In this document: positions 49,873-61,276 of the stretch, piece by piece | Layout: each line of letters opens with the position of its first letter | Position numbering within the stretch: the first letter of the stretch is position 1 | Assembly (NCBI GenBank): GCA_000499405.2 | Contig: HG738138.1 | Location: forward strand, 23,279,097-23,343,096 | Direction: 5' to 3' | From: Onchocerca volvulus | Taxonomy: Eukaryota > Nematoda > Chromadorea > Rhabditida > Onchocercidae | Length of the DNA stretch: 64,000 nt | The notes under the pieces: generated by a model | The model's database searches: none | The model's input: the letters and a program-made list of their open reading frames with translations, nothing else | What the model was told of the DNA's origin: nothing | Made by a program: the position numbers and the translations under genes

Positions 49873-52389
49873 TAGTTATAAAACGAAAATGAACCAAAAA
49901 TTAATAAATATATATCTATCCCTGTCCCTGTCATCTATCCCCATCTCTTTTATCTTTCCGTTTCAGCGCCAAAAATTCCGGCAAAATTTGGTCAGTTTCA
50001 ATTATGTAAATAATTTTATTGTAAATGTCTCCATCTCATTTATTTTATGAAGCAAAGTCTTTCCTTAGAAAATAATGTAAGTAATCAGTAAAAAAAAAAA
50101 AAATTAAAATCAAAAAATTGAGAAAGAATCGCAGAGTTTCCAATAAAATTATTTCATGTTTAATAGATTTCATGATAGTTGTTGCATCGATTATATTATT
50201 TCATTTTTAATAAATGAATTACCAGAAATTTCAAAGTAGCTAAGACATTATGTCAGAGTGGCAGTGATCTGTTTGCAGTGAATTTTAATGTTAGATAATT
50301 TGACCTTGACCAGAAAGCAATAACAAATTTTTCTGAAGAAGGAAATACCAGAATTTGAGATTGTATGATTCAAAGAATTTCAGCTTCGAAATCATGCAAA
50401 AATCGATTGAAAAAAAAAAGTCAAATCGTCGTAGCATGTACGAGAAATCAACTGAATCAAATCTACTGAATCGTTGGTGCTATCTTAATCATTCCTTTCG
50501 TATTCATAATTTTGTATAATAATTTTGCAAAGACCGTTTGATATTGTCATGAAATCATTTGGAAAAAACTAAATTGATGGTAGGTAATCATTAAAAGTTA
50601 TAACAGTTGATGAAAATATTGTTGGAATTTCGGTTTCTTTGCTCACAAGATTGACGGTACGCCGCAGCAAAAAGTAAAAACTGATAATTTCAGCTTTTAT
50701 TGCCCCTCTGACCATTGCTATATGAGTTAACATCGATCCCTCGTATTTCCCAGTTCTCATCCTTTGCTTCGTATCCTACAGACATTCTTTACTGGAGAAC
50801 TGAATGATAGCTATACCTGTAGCAAAATTCGCAATGCATATTTGATGTGTCAGAAATGAAAGAGCATTTTGATGTTACGCAAAATGAACGTAACACTACT
50901 TCGGTTTTTTTTTTTTTTTCGCAGTTAAAGAATTTAACATCAATTGTGTTCATTTATGACAAACATACTCTTTTCAAAAGTTTTTCAGAAGTTTCCAGAA
51001 ACTTTTGAAGTTTGTTGAACTTTTTGCAATTTTTTTGTTTTTTATCCAATGCTTAAGTAATTAAATTTATTCACTTCACGAATATTTGTAGTATATGCAG
51101 CATAAACAAGATAAGGATTGGAAATATGAGAAATCGATGTTAATTCAAGCAGATGATTTGTGATTCAGTAGAAATTCAAGCTATCTCTATTTTTTATTAC
51201 AATTCATAGTTAAAGTAATAAAAAAGTGGAAAAAAAGCAAAGCATTTTTATTAATTGTTCAGTCATATTCAGTAGTGATTATCGCCTATCGTCAATTTAA
51301 TTTTCGTCAAACGATTTTGTGGTGACGTCAAGTGGACAACTGTAGAAATGTTACTCAAAATTATGATTTAATCAATATTGGTGTCCTAAAGTTATATCCA
51401 GGGATCAAATTTTGATATCTGATAATCCATTCATCTTATGTGCTATGCAAATTTATGAGCAAATTTGTTGTATAATAGTTTGAAACAGTAGAAGCGATTT
51501 TTGTCTAAGTTGGAAGTTTAAAAAATTAATGCTAGTATGTAAGAAATATTTACTGGCACTATCAGAAAAAATGAGAGGAGGAAGATTTAATACTTTTATA
51601 AAATTGTAGGACTAAAAAGAACCAAATCGAAACAACTTCTCTCATTGATAATAACTACTGAAGTGTTCATTTCTTCGCCTATCAGAACTATTAGAATCTC
51701 ATGCAACTTTATAAAAAAAAGTAGAAAAGCATAAAACTTAGAAATAATGATTAATGCTATAAATATATTTCATTTTAATGAAATTAATTGTTTGAATCAT
51801 TATGCACTGAAAAATGGTACTTGTTCTTTGGACATTATCACTGATATCTATCAATGAGAAAGCTGATTTTTGGTTTATTCCCTTCGAATTATCATCGCCA
51901 CTATTACGGTGGTTTTGACGATAATTCATGTTTAAATATTGTGCAGTACAACAGACTGTATTTAAGAGAAATCAGAGCACACAACAAATAGTGTAAAAAT
52001 GATTGTTAGAAGAAATTAAAATAATGATAGGGAAAGAATACCATAAGTTATTAATCATAAGAACATTGCTAATATTGTCGAAATGTGCAGTATGAATATT
52101 TTAATTTGCCATCGTTATTCCATTCATTGATCCAATAAACTTTTTTTTTTTAAACATAGAAATAACACTTGTTTTTAAATTAGAAAGTCTCAATATCGAT
52201 ATTTTCAACTAAAAATTGTAACGTGATTTCGGAATCAAATGTTAATTCCTCAAATATTACTGCATTATTTTCAATTGAAATTTAATAAAAAACTTGGCAA
52301 TACTTTTGTTGCAGGTAGTGAAGCTGTTTTTCAGTTGAATCTTTATTGCAATATCGTAAATTGATTAGAAAAATTTGCTGAGTACTATT
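49873..52389. other. spacer with weak short ORFs
   Basis: A minus-strand frame at 50760-50569 starts with ATG in good context (GCAAAGGATGAG) and encodes 63 residues beginning MRTGKYEGSMLTHIAMVRGA; it is less A+T-rich than the surroundings but unrecognised. Another minus-strand frame at 51929 (MNYRQNHRNSGDDNSKGINQ) is related at DNA level to the 45.1-kb block. The right end should hold the promoter of the chemoreceptor gene. Confidence 0.35.
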
Positions 52390-54487
52390 ATGGTAGCTCG
52401 TTCTTGCTATGTTATCACATTATTTCTAATATTATCTTCAAACTGTCAAAACAGTAATACGACAAGTGCGCTTGACAAGATAAACGAGCATCATACGACT
52501 ACAAAATACGTGGCAGTTTCATTTATTACCGCATTCTTGCTTTACGGTGTTGTTAGCAATTTACTGATGACAATAACATTCTGTGTTCGAGGGAATATTT
52601 ACAGTCATGCATTCATTCTCATCTCATCACAACTAATTATTTCGAACTTTGCGCTCTTTCTTCCAGAAATGGCCATTGTTTTACCTGAATTATTACGAAA
52701 TGATAATATTTCTGGAGGTAAATTATTCTATGAAATTGCATAAAATATCTGATTTCAATCGTGCTGTAATTGTTACTATTAAAAAACAATTCTTTTGTTA
52801 AAAGAGCAGGAAGTAAAGTTTCGTTATCGTTTTGATTTTGCTTTCACATTAATTATATCAAATTTGGAATCATCAGCATCAAATAAATTCAAAGAAGCAG
52901 AAATATGAATATGAGCTTTTGTAAAAATGATCATGTGATTTTTCCAGCGAAATACTTTTTCTTTAGAATTCAGTGGCATTAGACTATTCTCATTAGATAT
53001 TCACGATTTTACAGCATTAATTTATTTATTAACTTATTATTCGAATTAATTAACTAATTTATTTATCTGCATTTCAGTGCATCAAACAACGTGGGTTACG
53101 CACGCATTCTCATTTCTGAAATCTTTTTCAATTTTTTCTGCTTTGCACTTCACATTCCTTTTAACGTTGAATCGTTTTGTAATTCAAATTCTGCCAAAAT
53201 ACAACACTTTTTTCGAGTCAGTATGGTTGTATTTTCTAGTCACTTTCGAATGGCTGTCAGTTTTCGGTATGATCCATTTTATTTTTCGAACGTTGAATAA
53301 AATAATTGCTATATTCTAAAAAGCAACTGCCCTGCCAGTCAGTGTAGCCCATTTAAACAGAGATTCCAGAATGATGCCTTACTATTTTTAATCAGTTCCA
53401 GCAAGCTGATTTTGCCAATTAGAAATCAATTGATTCTGGTTTTTAAATCTTTGTAATATTTTGATTTCAAATACTGCGTCAAATTTATTAATATATTTAT
53501 ACAGCAGTTAAAACTTTAAGCTATCACAATGATGGATTTTTATTATTGCACCACAAGATGCGAAGTCTCAAGCTTGCGCTGGAGAAGAAATTGTACAAAG
53601 CAATCAAAAAAAAGCGGCGATATTTTTTTGAGGTAATGTCTGAGCGTCATTGAAAGTTTTGATGAAATATATTAAACTACAAGGATTCAATTCAGACTTC
53701 CCATTTTATTATTCCAACATTCAACAATTCTTGAAGATCTCTCAAAACAATGCTATAGTAACAGTAGTTTTCCAATTTTTTACCGTTGCATTAACTATGT
53801 CAGATGATATTTAATAATAATAAAACTTATAATTCATCATTCAGTTTTCGTTATGCGTGGATAACATTTTTGCCTGTTGCTATTTTCATAATGTATATTG
53901 CGATATTCTGTAGTATCCGGCGTAAACGTCATTCTGTTTCAAATATCGATCAAAAGCAAGGTTATTTCCACTAATTTCCTTCTTTCCGTAGTAAGGAAGA
54001 CAAAACTAAGTGTAAATTATTATTATTTTCATATTTATTTGAAAACTCCTTTCAAATAATTTCCTTCTCAAATTCACTGAATTTTTCTAAATCTTATTTC
54101 GTTTTATTTCATCTGTATTAAATAATATATATAGAAATTTCAGGAATGTATGCTGGATATATGTCAAATATATCGAGCACTAGAAGTTGCGAACGAGTTA
54201 TGTTAATTCAGCCAGCATTAATTTGCGGCGCATTAGAGAGCACAATTCTTGTTTTCAATTTTTTTCCACTTCTTGTACTAAAAATTTTCGATCAGAAAGC
54301 TATTATACCATTAGGTATTTTTATCAATTGCTTCTCTATTTTCAGTCGTTCCGTATTACCTACAGTCTATTTCATTTACAACAAACAAGCTCGCATCATT
54401 GTAAAGAATTTCTTTTTACGCTTGCGTTTGTATATTGCGATTAAACAGAATACTATTGTAACATCTATTACTATTCCTCTGACCTGA
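52390..54487 (+). CDS. seven-transmembrane chemoreceptor, Srx-like
   Basis: Exons 52390-52717, 53078-53266, 53521-53632, 53845-53960 and 54144-54487 join in phase: 1089 nt, 362 residues. A hydrophobic leader (residues 5-18) and a short Asn/Thr-rich extracellular end precede TM1 (about 41-64). TM2 lies at about 73-97 and TM3 at about 118-140, ending LTLNRFVIQILPKYNTFF, the place of the DRY motif in other receptors and typical of nematode Srx and Srt families. TM4 is about 156-176. The next exon gives a Cys-rich extracellular loop (FYYCTTRCEVSSLRWRRNC). TM5 (WITFLPVAIFIMYIAIFCSI) is followed by a basic loop, TM6 and TM7. Such receptors sense chemical cues in sensory neurons. The exon 3 acceptor (CTTTAAG) is weak but its phase is the only one that fits. 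Confidence 0.75.
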
Positions 54488-54683
54488 AACATTAAGTAAG
54501 GAAAGATTTTCTGAAAATAGAAATTCGAATTCATCCCAACTGATATAAAATTAAATTGGATTTTGCTGGAATTTCTGGTATTTTCTGATTCTCAGCAAAA
54601 ATCTCAGATGAGGACAAGAATATTCATCAAATTTAACTTCGTATAGGCTTCCGGAATGAGTTAAATCGATTGTTTAACTATTT

Positions 54684-54760
54684 ATATTTGATTTCTTTGA
54701 AAATCATAGTATATTTGATTTCTTTGAAAATCATATATTTGATTTCTTTGAAAATAATAG
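54684..54760. repeat. three-copy 24-26 bp tandem repeat
   Basis: ATTTGATTTCTTTGAAAATC occurs three times in a row (the last with one change) in the 3' flank of the chemoreceptor gene. Confidence 0.9.
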
Positions 54761-54776
54761 TATCACAGTTAACAAG

Positions 54777-54971
54777 ATTCTTGTGTTTTGTACTGATCAT
54801 AGATATCGCAACAGAAGGATGAGCTTAAATTCTGTTTGTATTGATATTTTGGTAGATTCTAGAAAACAATTGCATCAAAAAAACGGTAAAATTTTACCAA
54901 CAAGGCAAGATTTACATCATTCTGCTGCGGATGTAGTGGTGATTCCTCTCATTGATAATATTTGTGTATGA
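54777..54971 (+). CDS. possible alternative C-terminal exon of the chemoreceptor
   Basis: An open stretch reading ILVFCTDHRYRNRRMSLNSV, then VDSRKQLHQKNGKILPTRQD and LHHSAADVVVIPLIDNICV, ends at TGA 54969-54971. If the last chemoreceptor exon is cut at a GTAACA donor (54458) and joined at an AACAAG acceptor (54776), the phase fits (0 to 0) and the receptor gains a longer hydrophilic tail. The composition looks protein-like. Both splice signals are weak, so it could equally be a chance frame or an unrelated small gene. Confidence 0.25.
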   Translation: MLVFCTDHRYRNRRMSLNSVCIDILVDSRKQLHQKNGKILPTRQDLHHSAADVVVIPLIDNICV

Positions 54972-54974
54972 AGA

Positions 54975-56509
54975 ATCTCTTTCGGTGATTATTTGCTATT
55001 GATGGGATTAAAAATTAATTTATCGGATTATGTTACCATTTTTAGTTGATAAGATGCTATATAGGAAAAGACTGGATTTTACATGTTTACTTCTTCCGAT
55101 AAGTTGAAATCTTATGACATTCTGTAACAATAAATTCTTGGAATTCCCAGCATTCATTTCTTCTCATTCCATCCTCTTAAGCTTAATTTGAAGCAGCCAT
55201 ATCATCCTTTAATTCTCAATCTAAATTTTCGTTATCAACCACAAACGTTATATTCATCTCAATAATTAACAGCAATACGATGGCACTTCATCATTGTCTA
55301 AATGGGCTTCTTTATCTCTTCATCAAATACAGTTACAAATTTCTTGGTAAATAGACATTGATGATTGTAAGATATTCCTGCCATTCGTAATTTCACTTTC
55401 TTCACCGCAGTTTATTCTAGTTACTGCGACATATTTCCTATTGATTCGACAAAATATTCAAATTTCTTTTAGTTTGGGTTACGGTAGTATTACTCTATGA
55501 CAAATCAATATGGGGTAGTTAATAAAGAATTATTCCTTCTACAGACTATTAAGAGCTCTGTTCACTAGTACTCTACCAAATATGAGATACGAAGATTTGT
55601 TGCTATCTGATAAAAGCCACCACGAGTTTATTATAGCTTTTGGAAATCCTTGCTTTAAGATTTAAGCTCGCATATTCAATTCTTCATTTTTTGAATCCGA
55701 ATATAGCAGAATCTGAGTCTTTCATACATTTCGAAGTAACGGATCAGCACGCATCGCACTAAGGGAAGATTTTGTTTCGAAAAATTTTTTCCAATTATTT
55801 GGTTATTAAATACGATCATTTTTAGGTACGTGCTTTTATATTTCGATTACTTATTTAAATTATGCCATGATGACTCAACCCTTTGAAAGATTTGATTTGA
55901 TAACAATTGCAAAAGTTTATTTTCACAAGCAATATTTCGGTTTATTTCGGTTTATTTATTTGTCTAAATTTATTTGTCATAATTTCTGATTCTCAGCGAA
56001 TGTTCTGTAAAATTTCACCCAGTTCCTTTAATTCTATCGTTATACTTTTTTTTTTTAGAACTTAAGTCGATACTGTACAGAAATGTTTTTGAAATTGAGG
56101 AAATTAAACTGTTCTATATTTCATTTTTACCTAAACTTTGTAAAGGTTTTTCTTTTTGGGAAGCTTAGTATAGTGGAAAATTTTTGCAAAATTGTTTTTT
56201 ATTCTTGCAAGTTATTGAAATTAAGAAAATTAAAATAGCGCAAGATGAACTATTGCAGCTTCTAGAAGATTACATATATATATAGATAAATTACTTTGAA
56301 CTAATTAACTGTTCCTTCTTTCATTATATTGTAATTATTTTAATTTGGTTTAATATCATAAATAAAAGACAGAATATGGTGAAATATAAATAGGTAAAAT
56401 GTGTTTAGATGTATAGATAAAAAGATGAAAATTATGTTTTTTTTTTGAAATTTTTTTTTTCTTTATATAATATTCAGTGTTAATAATAAAATATTCACAA
56501 ATTGATGCT
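54975..56509. other. spacer without recognised genes
   Basis: A+T-rich sequence with short chance frames only. There is a small direct duplication TTTCGGTTTATTTCGGTTTATT near 55936 and short TA runs near 56275. Confidence 0.4.
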
Positions 56510-56835
56510 TTGCATTTTACGCGGCGGAGTCGAATTCAGTCCCGCTCATCAGAGCGTGGTGCAGAGCGGAGTCCAAAAATTCCCTCTCTCACTTACTTTT
56601 AGCTGTCACGGATGTTATACTTGGAAAATAGTAAGCATATCTATATAAAAATGATGGCCTATTCGAGTACAAGGTTGTATCAAAATTTGAAAATAATCGG
56701 TGAAGAATTTGTCAAGTTCCGTCCTCGCATTCTTATGATTCCAATGAATACAACCATTCCAATTTAAGAGATTGCAATTCCCAATTCGATAGACGTTTGC
56801 ATTCACGATCAACAAAGCTCAGGGTCAATCCTTAC
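56510..56835 (+). pseudogene. Helitron relic, helicase C-terminal piece cut by an assembly gap
   Basis: A terminal block (about 56640-56700, GCCTATTCGAGTACAAGGTT) leads into plus-strand codons reading PRILMIPMNT and then, after stops, TFAFTINKAQGQSL at about 56790-56834. These match IPRISMIP and LAFAIIIYKA of the 37-kb relic. The segment IP...TINKAQGQS is the conserved C-terminal helicase motif of Helitrons. The sequence then runs into N bases, so the remainder is unknown. Confidence 0.8.
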
Positions 56836-56866
56836 NNNNNNNNNNNNNNNNNNNNNNNNNNNNNNN
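56836..56866. other. assembly gap (31 N)
   Basis: Thirty-one N bases lie between two Helitron-derived blocks. The true gap length may differ, because repeats of this kind often collapse or break an assembly. Confidence 0.99.
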
Positions 56867-57230
56867 GCAGCTACATATATACAAATCAAAAAATAAACGA
56901 ATCACATTTATCACAAAGCAAAAAACAGACGAAGTGCTTTTTTTGCTCACATTATTAATTTAAAAACATTTATCTGTTCGAATGCAAATCGCGCATGAAA
57001 ATTTCAAATCAATTGATGAATATTTAAAAACATGCCCGTATTCGAATGGATTGTGTCGAAATTTCAAAGCCAGTGAAGGGCTTTCCGATATTTAAGATTT
57101 TGAATATAGATAATGTGCATGTTTAAGAACTTACAAACCAACATTGAAATTTCTATTTATATAGATTAGCTGGAGCCAAACATGCGAAACGTGGCCGGCC
57201 CCCATAGATAGCTGGATCGGCCATTCGGAG
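56867..57230. mobile_element. Helitron terminal repeats right of the gap
   Basis: Contains two terminal blocks (GTTCGAATGCAAATCGCGCA and GCCCGTATTCGAATGGATTG) and the end structure ATATAGATTAGCTGGAGCCA followed by CATGCGAAACGTGGCCGG. The order is the same as at 49661-49872. Confidence 0.65.
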
Positions 57231-57410
57231 CATGGCCGGTATTTTCCTCTAAAAAGAAAAAGAAAATGACGGGAAACATGAAAAAAAAAAGAAGGAATTA
57301 TAAGATAATATATTATTTGATATGAAGTTGATGACTCAATTATGTGGTGCAAAATTACAATATGTAACGTAAAAAATTTATACACAAATAGAGCCGAAGA
57401 TTTTAATTGT

Positions 57411-57821
57411 TTAAAAAGATTTTCGAAGAAAATTTTTTGATTTGAAATTTTCAATCGAAATTCTTATTGATTTCGAGTGTTTCCAGAAAACTGTTGAAGT
57501 TGAAATATTTTGAATAAAATTACAATAAATCATATTTTTAGCAAAAAATATACAGCCACTTGGTGAATTTGAAAAATTTCCAACAAAAAATTTTAGCATT
57601 TTCAATAAAAAGAGATGACTCGAAATTTGATCCTTTTTGTAATTTAGCGTAGAAATTGTGCATGCAAACTTCATGTTTATATCATTCATATTAAAAATTC
57701 CGCACATCAATTTTATTACGTCCATTCTCTTGTTTCCCTTGATGCCAAATGAAATTAATATTTTGTGAATAAATTTTTCAACTTCTTTTTTCACTCTGTC
57801 AAGGATATTATTCCTTGACAT
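57411..57821 (-). CDS. orphan 136-codon open reading frame
   Basis: A single ATG-initiated open frame on the minus strand, starting MSRNNILDRVKKEVEKFIHK and ending in a Phe/Asn/Lys-rich stretch. At this base composition a stop is expected about every eleven codons, so 136 sense codons are unlikely by chance. The first 60 codons look more protein-like than the rest. There is no signal peptide or membrane segment, and I recognise no family. It lies directly beside the Helitron end, so it may be element cargo or an orphan gene. Confidence 0.3.
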   Translation of the reverse strand: MSRNNILDRVKKEVEKFIHKILISFGIKGNKRMDVIKLMCGIFNMNDINMKFACTISTLNYKKDQISSHLFLLKMLKFFVGNFSNSPSGCIFFAKNMIYCNFIQNISTSTVFWKHSKSIRISIENFKSKNFLRKSF

Positions 57822-58502
57822 GAAGTAATTCCTGAAAGTTACATGATATTATGTAATTTTAAAGTATAATTAATTGCTAATTATTCAAATTGTTTAATAC
57901 ATAATTTGTTGAACTAATGAAGAAGGATGAAAATTTTTCATATATTTTTATTTTTTAATTTTTGGAAATTTTTCAACTGCTGAGAAAATTTCAGTTATTG
58001 AAATGCACGTGAATGGATCATGTACATCATGCTATTGTTATCTCTTTTTTTTTTTTTTTTCTAAAACTATTTTTATAAGCTATATCATGCCCATTGCTGC
58101 TACAATCATTTTGACTGATGATAAAAAAAATTATGAAACAAAAAATTATGTGATCAATTCATATTTGTGTGGGATGCTTGCAATTTAAAAAATGCATGGA
58201 AATTTTAATCAATAACTTATCTTTCGAATTATTTTCACTTTTCATATTTATCTAAAAGTATTATAGTCGTATTTGTTAAGATAACTATTATTTTTTTCCT
58301 TACTTAGAGAAGCTTAGCCAGAATACAGGATGCTTCAGGCCAACTTATTCTCCCACTACCTTTTCTTCATGATTTCATGCGATTCTAAGAAAACTTCAAG
58401 AAATTTGTTCAGTAAGTTAGAGTTGATAATCTGCAAGCAAAATTTATCGTTGTTTCTCCCATTCCTATTTTTTAATTTTTTTTTTCCGAATCAATTTCGC
58501 TA

Positions 58503-58817
58503 ATGAATGAATTGGTCACCGAAGAATTGATCCGAAATGTTAATAAAGGATTTATACTGAAATTCCCATGCCTTTACTTTACAAAATTTAAATTTGGAAA
58601 AAATAAAAGCTCTAATCAATCATTATACGTTTCAGATCGTTACAAGAAACGTAGTCATAATCATATCATAACAAGCATTTATTATCTATCAAACATCTCA
58701 TACCGAATGTATATTTTTGATTTTTTCTTAGTTTTTAAATTTGAAAGCAAAACTTGGAATTTTTATGAAAATTTTAAAAATCCGAAAAAGAATATTTTAA
58801 ATTGTTTTCATCAATGA
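58503..58817 (+). CDS. possible orphan 104-codon open reading frame
   Basis: Starts MNELVTEELIRNVNKGFILK and continues as a Lys/Phe/Tyr/Asn-rich sequence to TGA. The composition follows the local A+T bias and no domain or splice partner is visible. Chance is a real possibility. Confidence 0.2.
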   Translation: MNELVTEELIRNVNKGFILKFPCLYFTKFKFGKNKSSNQSLYVSDRYKKRSHNHIITSIYYLSNISYRMYIFDFFLVFKFESKTWNFYENFKNPKKNILNCFHQ

Positions 58818-60158
58818 AGTGTCGAATGGATTTGATTTTTTGGTAACTTCCGTGTATGCTATTTGCATTTTCCTAACACTTAAAATATTAATTCATTTAT
58901 AAGTTTGATGCAAAAAAAAAAAAATTTATTAATTGGTTTTCTTCTCTAAACTCAAACCACATATTGACGAATGATAAAGTGATAAAATATATAATCAAAT
59001 TGTAATTATATAATTATATGATTCGCTTTCTCCAATATTATCTGCTATTGTTGTTATTGTTGCTAATTTATCTTAGTTGTTTATTTCTTCTAAATCATAA
59101 AAATATTGACCTTCAGAAACATAACTTATTGATACATATGAAAATATAGCATGATAAATCAATAACAAAGAAATCAAATAATTTAAAATTTGAAATTTAA
59201 GCATGCGAATAAATTGAAATGTTTGATTGAATAAATTTTTTTTTTCTTAATTTTCAGCATTTTGTTAAATGATCGCTTAAATCTTCGTCGGCTAAGTATT
59301 CAGCATTTTTCACTTCCTTTGAAGTAACATCAAAAACTTCTTTAAATATATTTTTATGAGAAGGTGTAGTTTTATCAACTTTTGATCATATATTTTTCCT
59401 GAAATTTCGAGCGAATTTTTATAAAACTTTTGTTCTCCAAATGCATAAATTTTGGTGGAAAAAATCTACGCATTTCGATTAAAAATTTTCAATGCTACAA
59501 TACATTCTGTCAATTTCTGTGAAAGTTGTCCAAATACATATTTGCATAATTTGAAATATTTTGTTTGGCAATTCATTGATTTAATGCAAAAAGCCAACTG
59601 AGATTATTTTCAGTTTTTTATGAATAAAATATTTTTTGATCTTTGATAATCTATCTTATGATAATTTGGCCTCACATTTTGTCCAGAATGCATTGCCACT
59701 TTGTGCCGTTTCCAAATTTTTCTACAATTTTTTTCGTTCATTTTATAATTTTGACTTATAATGGAAGCTAAAATAATAGAAAGTTATAGAATTTACTTTG
59801 ATTTTGCCTAATTTATTAAAATTAAAAAAATGCTTTGTAATAAAAAAAAATGCTTTATTATGTATCACCAAACATTTAGTATTGCTCACCCAAAAGAAAT
59901 GTACAATAAATTAGTCTCATGAAAAAATTAGCAATGCATTTAGTATCATTTTATGAATTATTCAAAAGAAAAAAAATTTACATTGTTTTTTCAAAAATTT
60001 GTTATATTTTCAAAATAATTGAATTCATTCCAGCCAAATTTTTAAGAAATTGGAATTAATCGACAATAATAATTAATTTGATGAAGTCGTATTGGAATAT
60101 TGAAATCGTTCAGCAAATCATTGTTGGATATAATTTGTACTTACAGCTTCAGGTAACG
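58818..60158. other. spacer upstream of the secreted-protein gene
   Basis: Very A+T-rich, with no exon recognised. CTTCAG at about 60146-60151, a few bases before the start codon, is a plausible trans-splice acceptor for the next gene. Confidence 0.4.
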
Positions 60159-61276
60159 ATGGATTTCAAATCTCTCACTGTGCTCATATTCATTGTGGGT
60201 TATATCGATATTGCAGCATCGTTCGATACTAATTTATCAAGTAATTTTTCTGATTTTTGAATTCTAGCTTTAATTGAAATGATTCGAAATGATATCTACT
60301 CGATGATGATGGATACCATGTCCACGTTTAGAAATTTTAAGTAGATTTCGCCATATGATGCATTTGCAGAATTTCGGAAATTCCTTTTTTTTTTTTTTTT
60401 TTGAAAATAAAAAATGTAATAAAAATTGAACTAAAATTTCAGAAAGAATATATGAAGACAATGTCACCAGTATCATTAATAATGAAGAAGATAACAATAA
60501 TTTCATCAATATTACCAATGACAGAAAAGATAACGATACTGTTATTGATATCACCAATGATAGAGAAGATAACAATGATGTCATCAATATCACCGATGAG
60601 AGGAAAGATAATGACAAATTGCCAATATCACCGATAACAAAAAACATAACGACAGTGTCAGCAACAGAGGAAATAAACAATGATATCATCAGTAACAGAA
60701 TAACGACGATGGTACCAACAACCGAAAAAATAGAGTCGACTTGTGAAATGATGAAACAAGAAACGACAGAAGGCAATCGCTTTTCCTATTTTTTGAATTT
60801 TTTTTTAAATTTAAATAGTTTTCCATCTTAATTTGCTCTTTATTTTGAGTAAAGATGGATTTTTATTCTAATTAATTTATATTACCATTTAAAAAGCCTT
60901 TTAATTTCAATGTTTATTTTCAGCCTAAATGTGTTAATTGCAATTCATTAACTTCTTTTCGAACTGCAGTTGAAAAGTTGAATAAAAACTGAGCACTATA
61001 AACTTGATTACTAATTGTCTTAAGAAAGAAAATATCAAAGCACTTCTTAAATTAACGTTGGAGTTTTTTTTATTATAGTTTCATCCAAATAGTAACTTAA
61101 TTTAAAATGAATTCTTTATCAATTTCTTTGCGGTACAACTTTATTAATATGATATCATTTCAGAGCCAACAACAATAACTATCAAAAATACCTCCGATTT
61201 TTCTAAAAATAATTCGTTGTCCGCAGCAATATCACCATTGGTAATGTTGATCATCACTTTATATTTATTTTTATGA
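60159..61276 (+). CDS. short-repeat secreted protein with GPI-like tail
   Basis: Exons 60159-60240, 60443-60772 and 61164-61276 (TGA) join in phase: 525 nt, 174 residues. The N-terminus MDFKSLTVLIFIVGYIDIAA is a clean signal peptide. The mature part is Asn/Asp/Ile/Thr-rich and opens with about three degenerate repeats of a DNNDVINITNDRK-like unit (about 13-14 residues). Several NIT-type sequons predict N-glycosylation. A Thr-rich stretch follows, with one Cys (IESTCEMM). The C-terminus SLSAAISPLVMLIITLYLFL is a hydrophobic tail after small residues, which suits a GPI-attachment signal or a membrane anchor. The second intron must use a GC donor (GAAG|GCAATC) to keep the frame; the nearby GT donor (ACTT|GTGAAA) would give an immediate stop. 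I recognise no family. Confidence 0.6.

Noticed and set aside
60270..60776. 168-codon minus-strand frame, hydrophobic and Ser/Val/Ile-rich
   Set aside because: It is the exact antisense of the repeat exon of the secreted-protein gene. The sense strand has splice-compatible phases, signal peptide and sequons; the antisense frame is a by-product of the Asn/Asp/Ile repeat codons.
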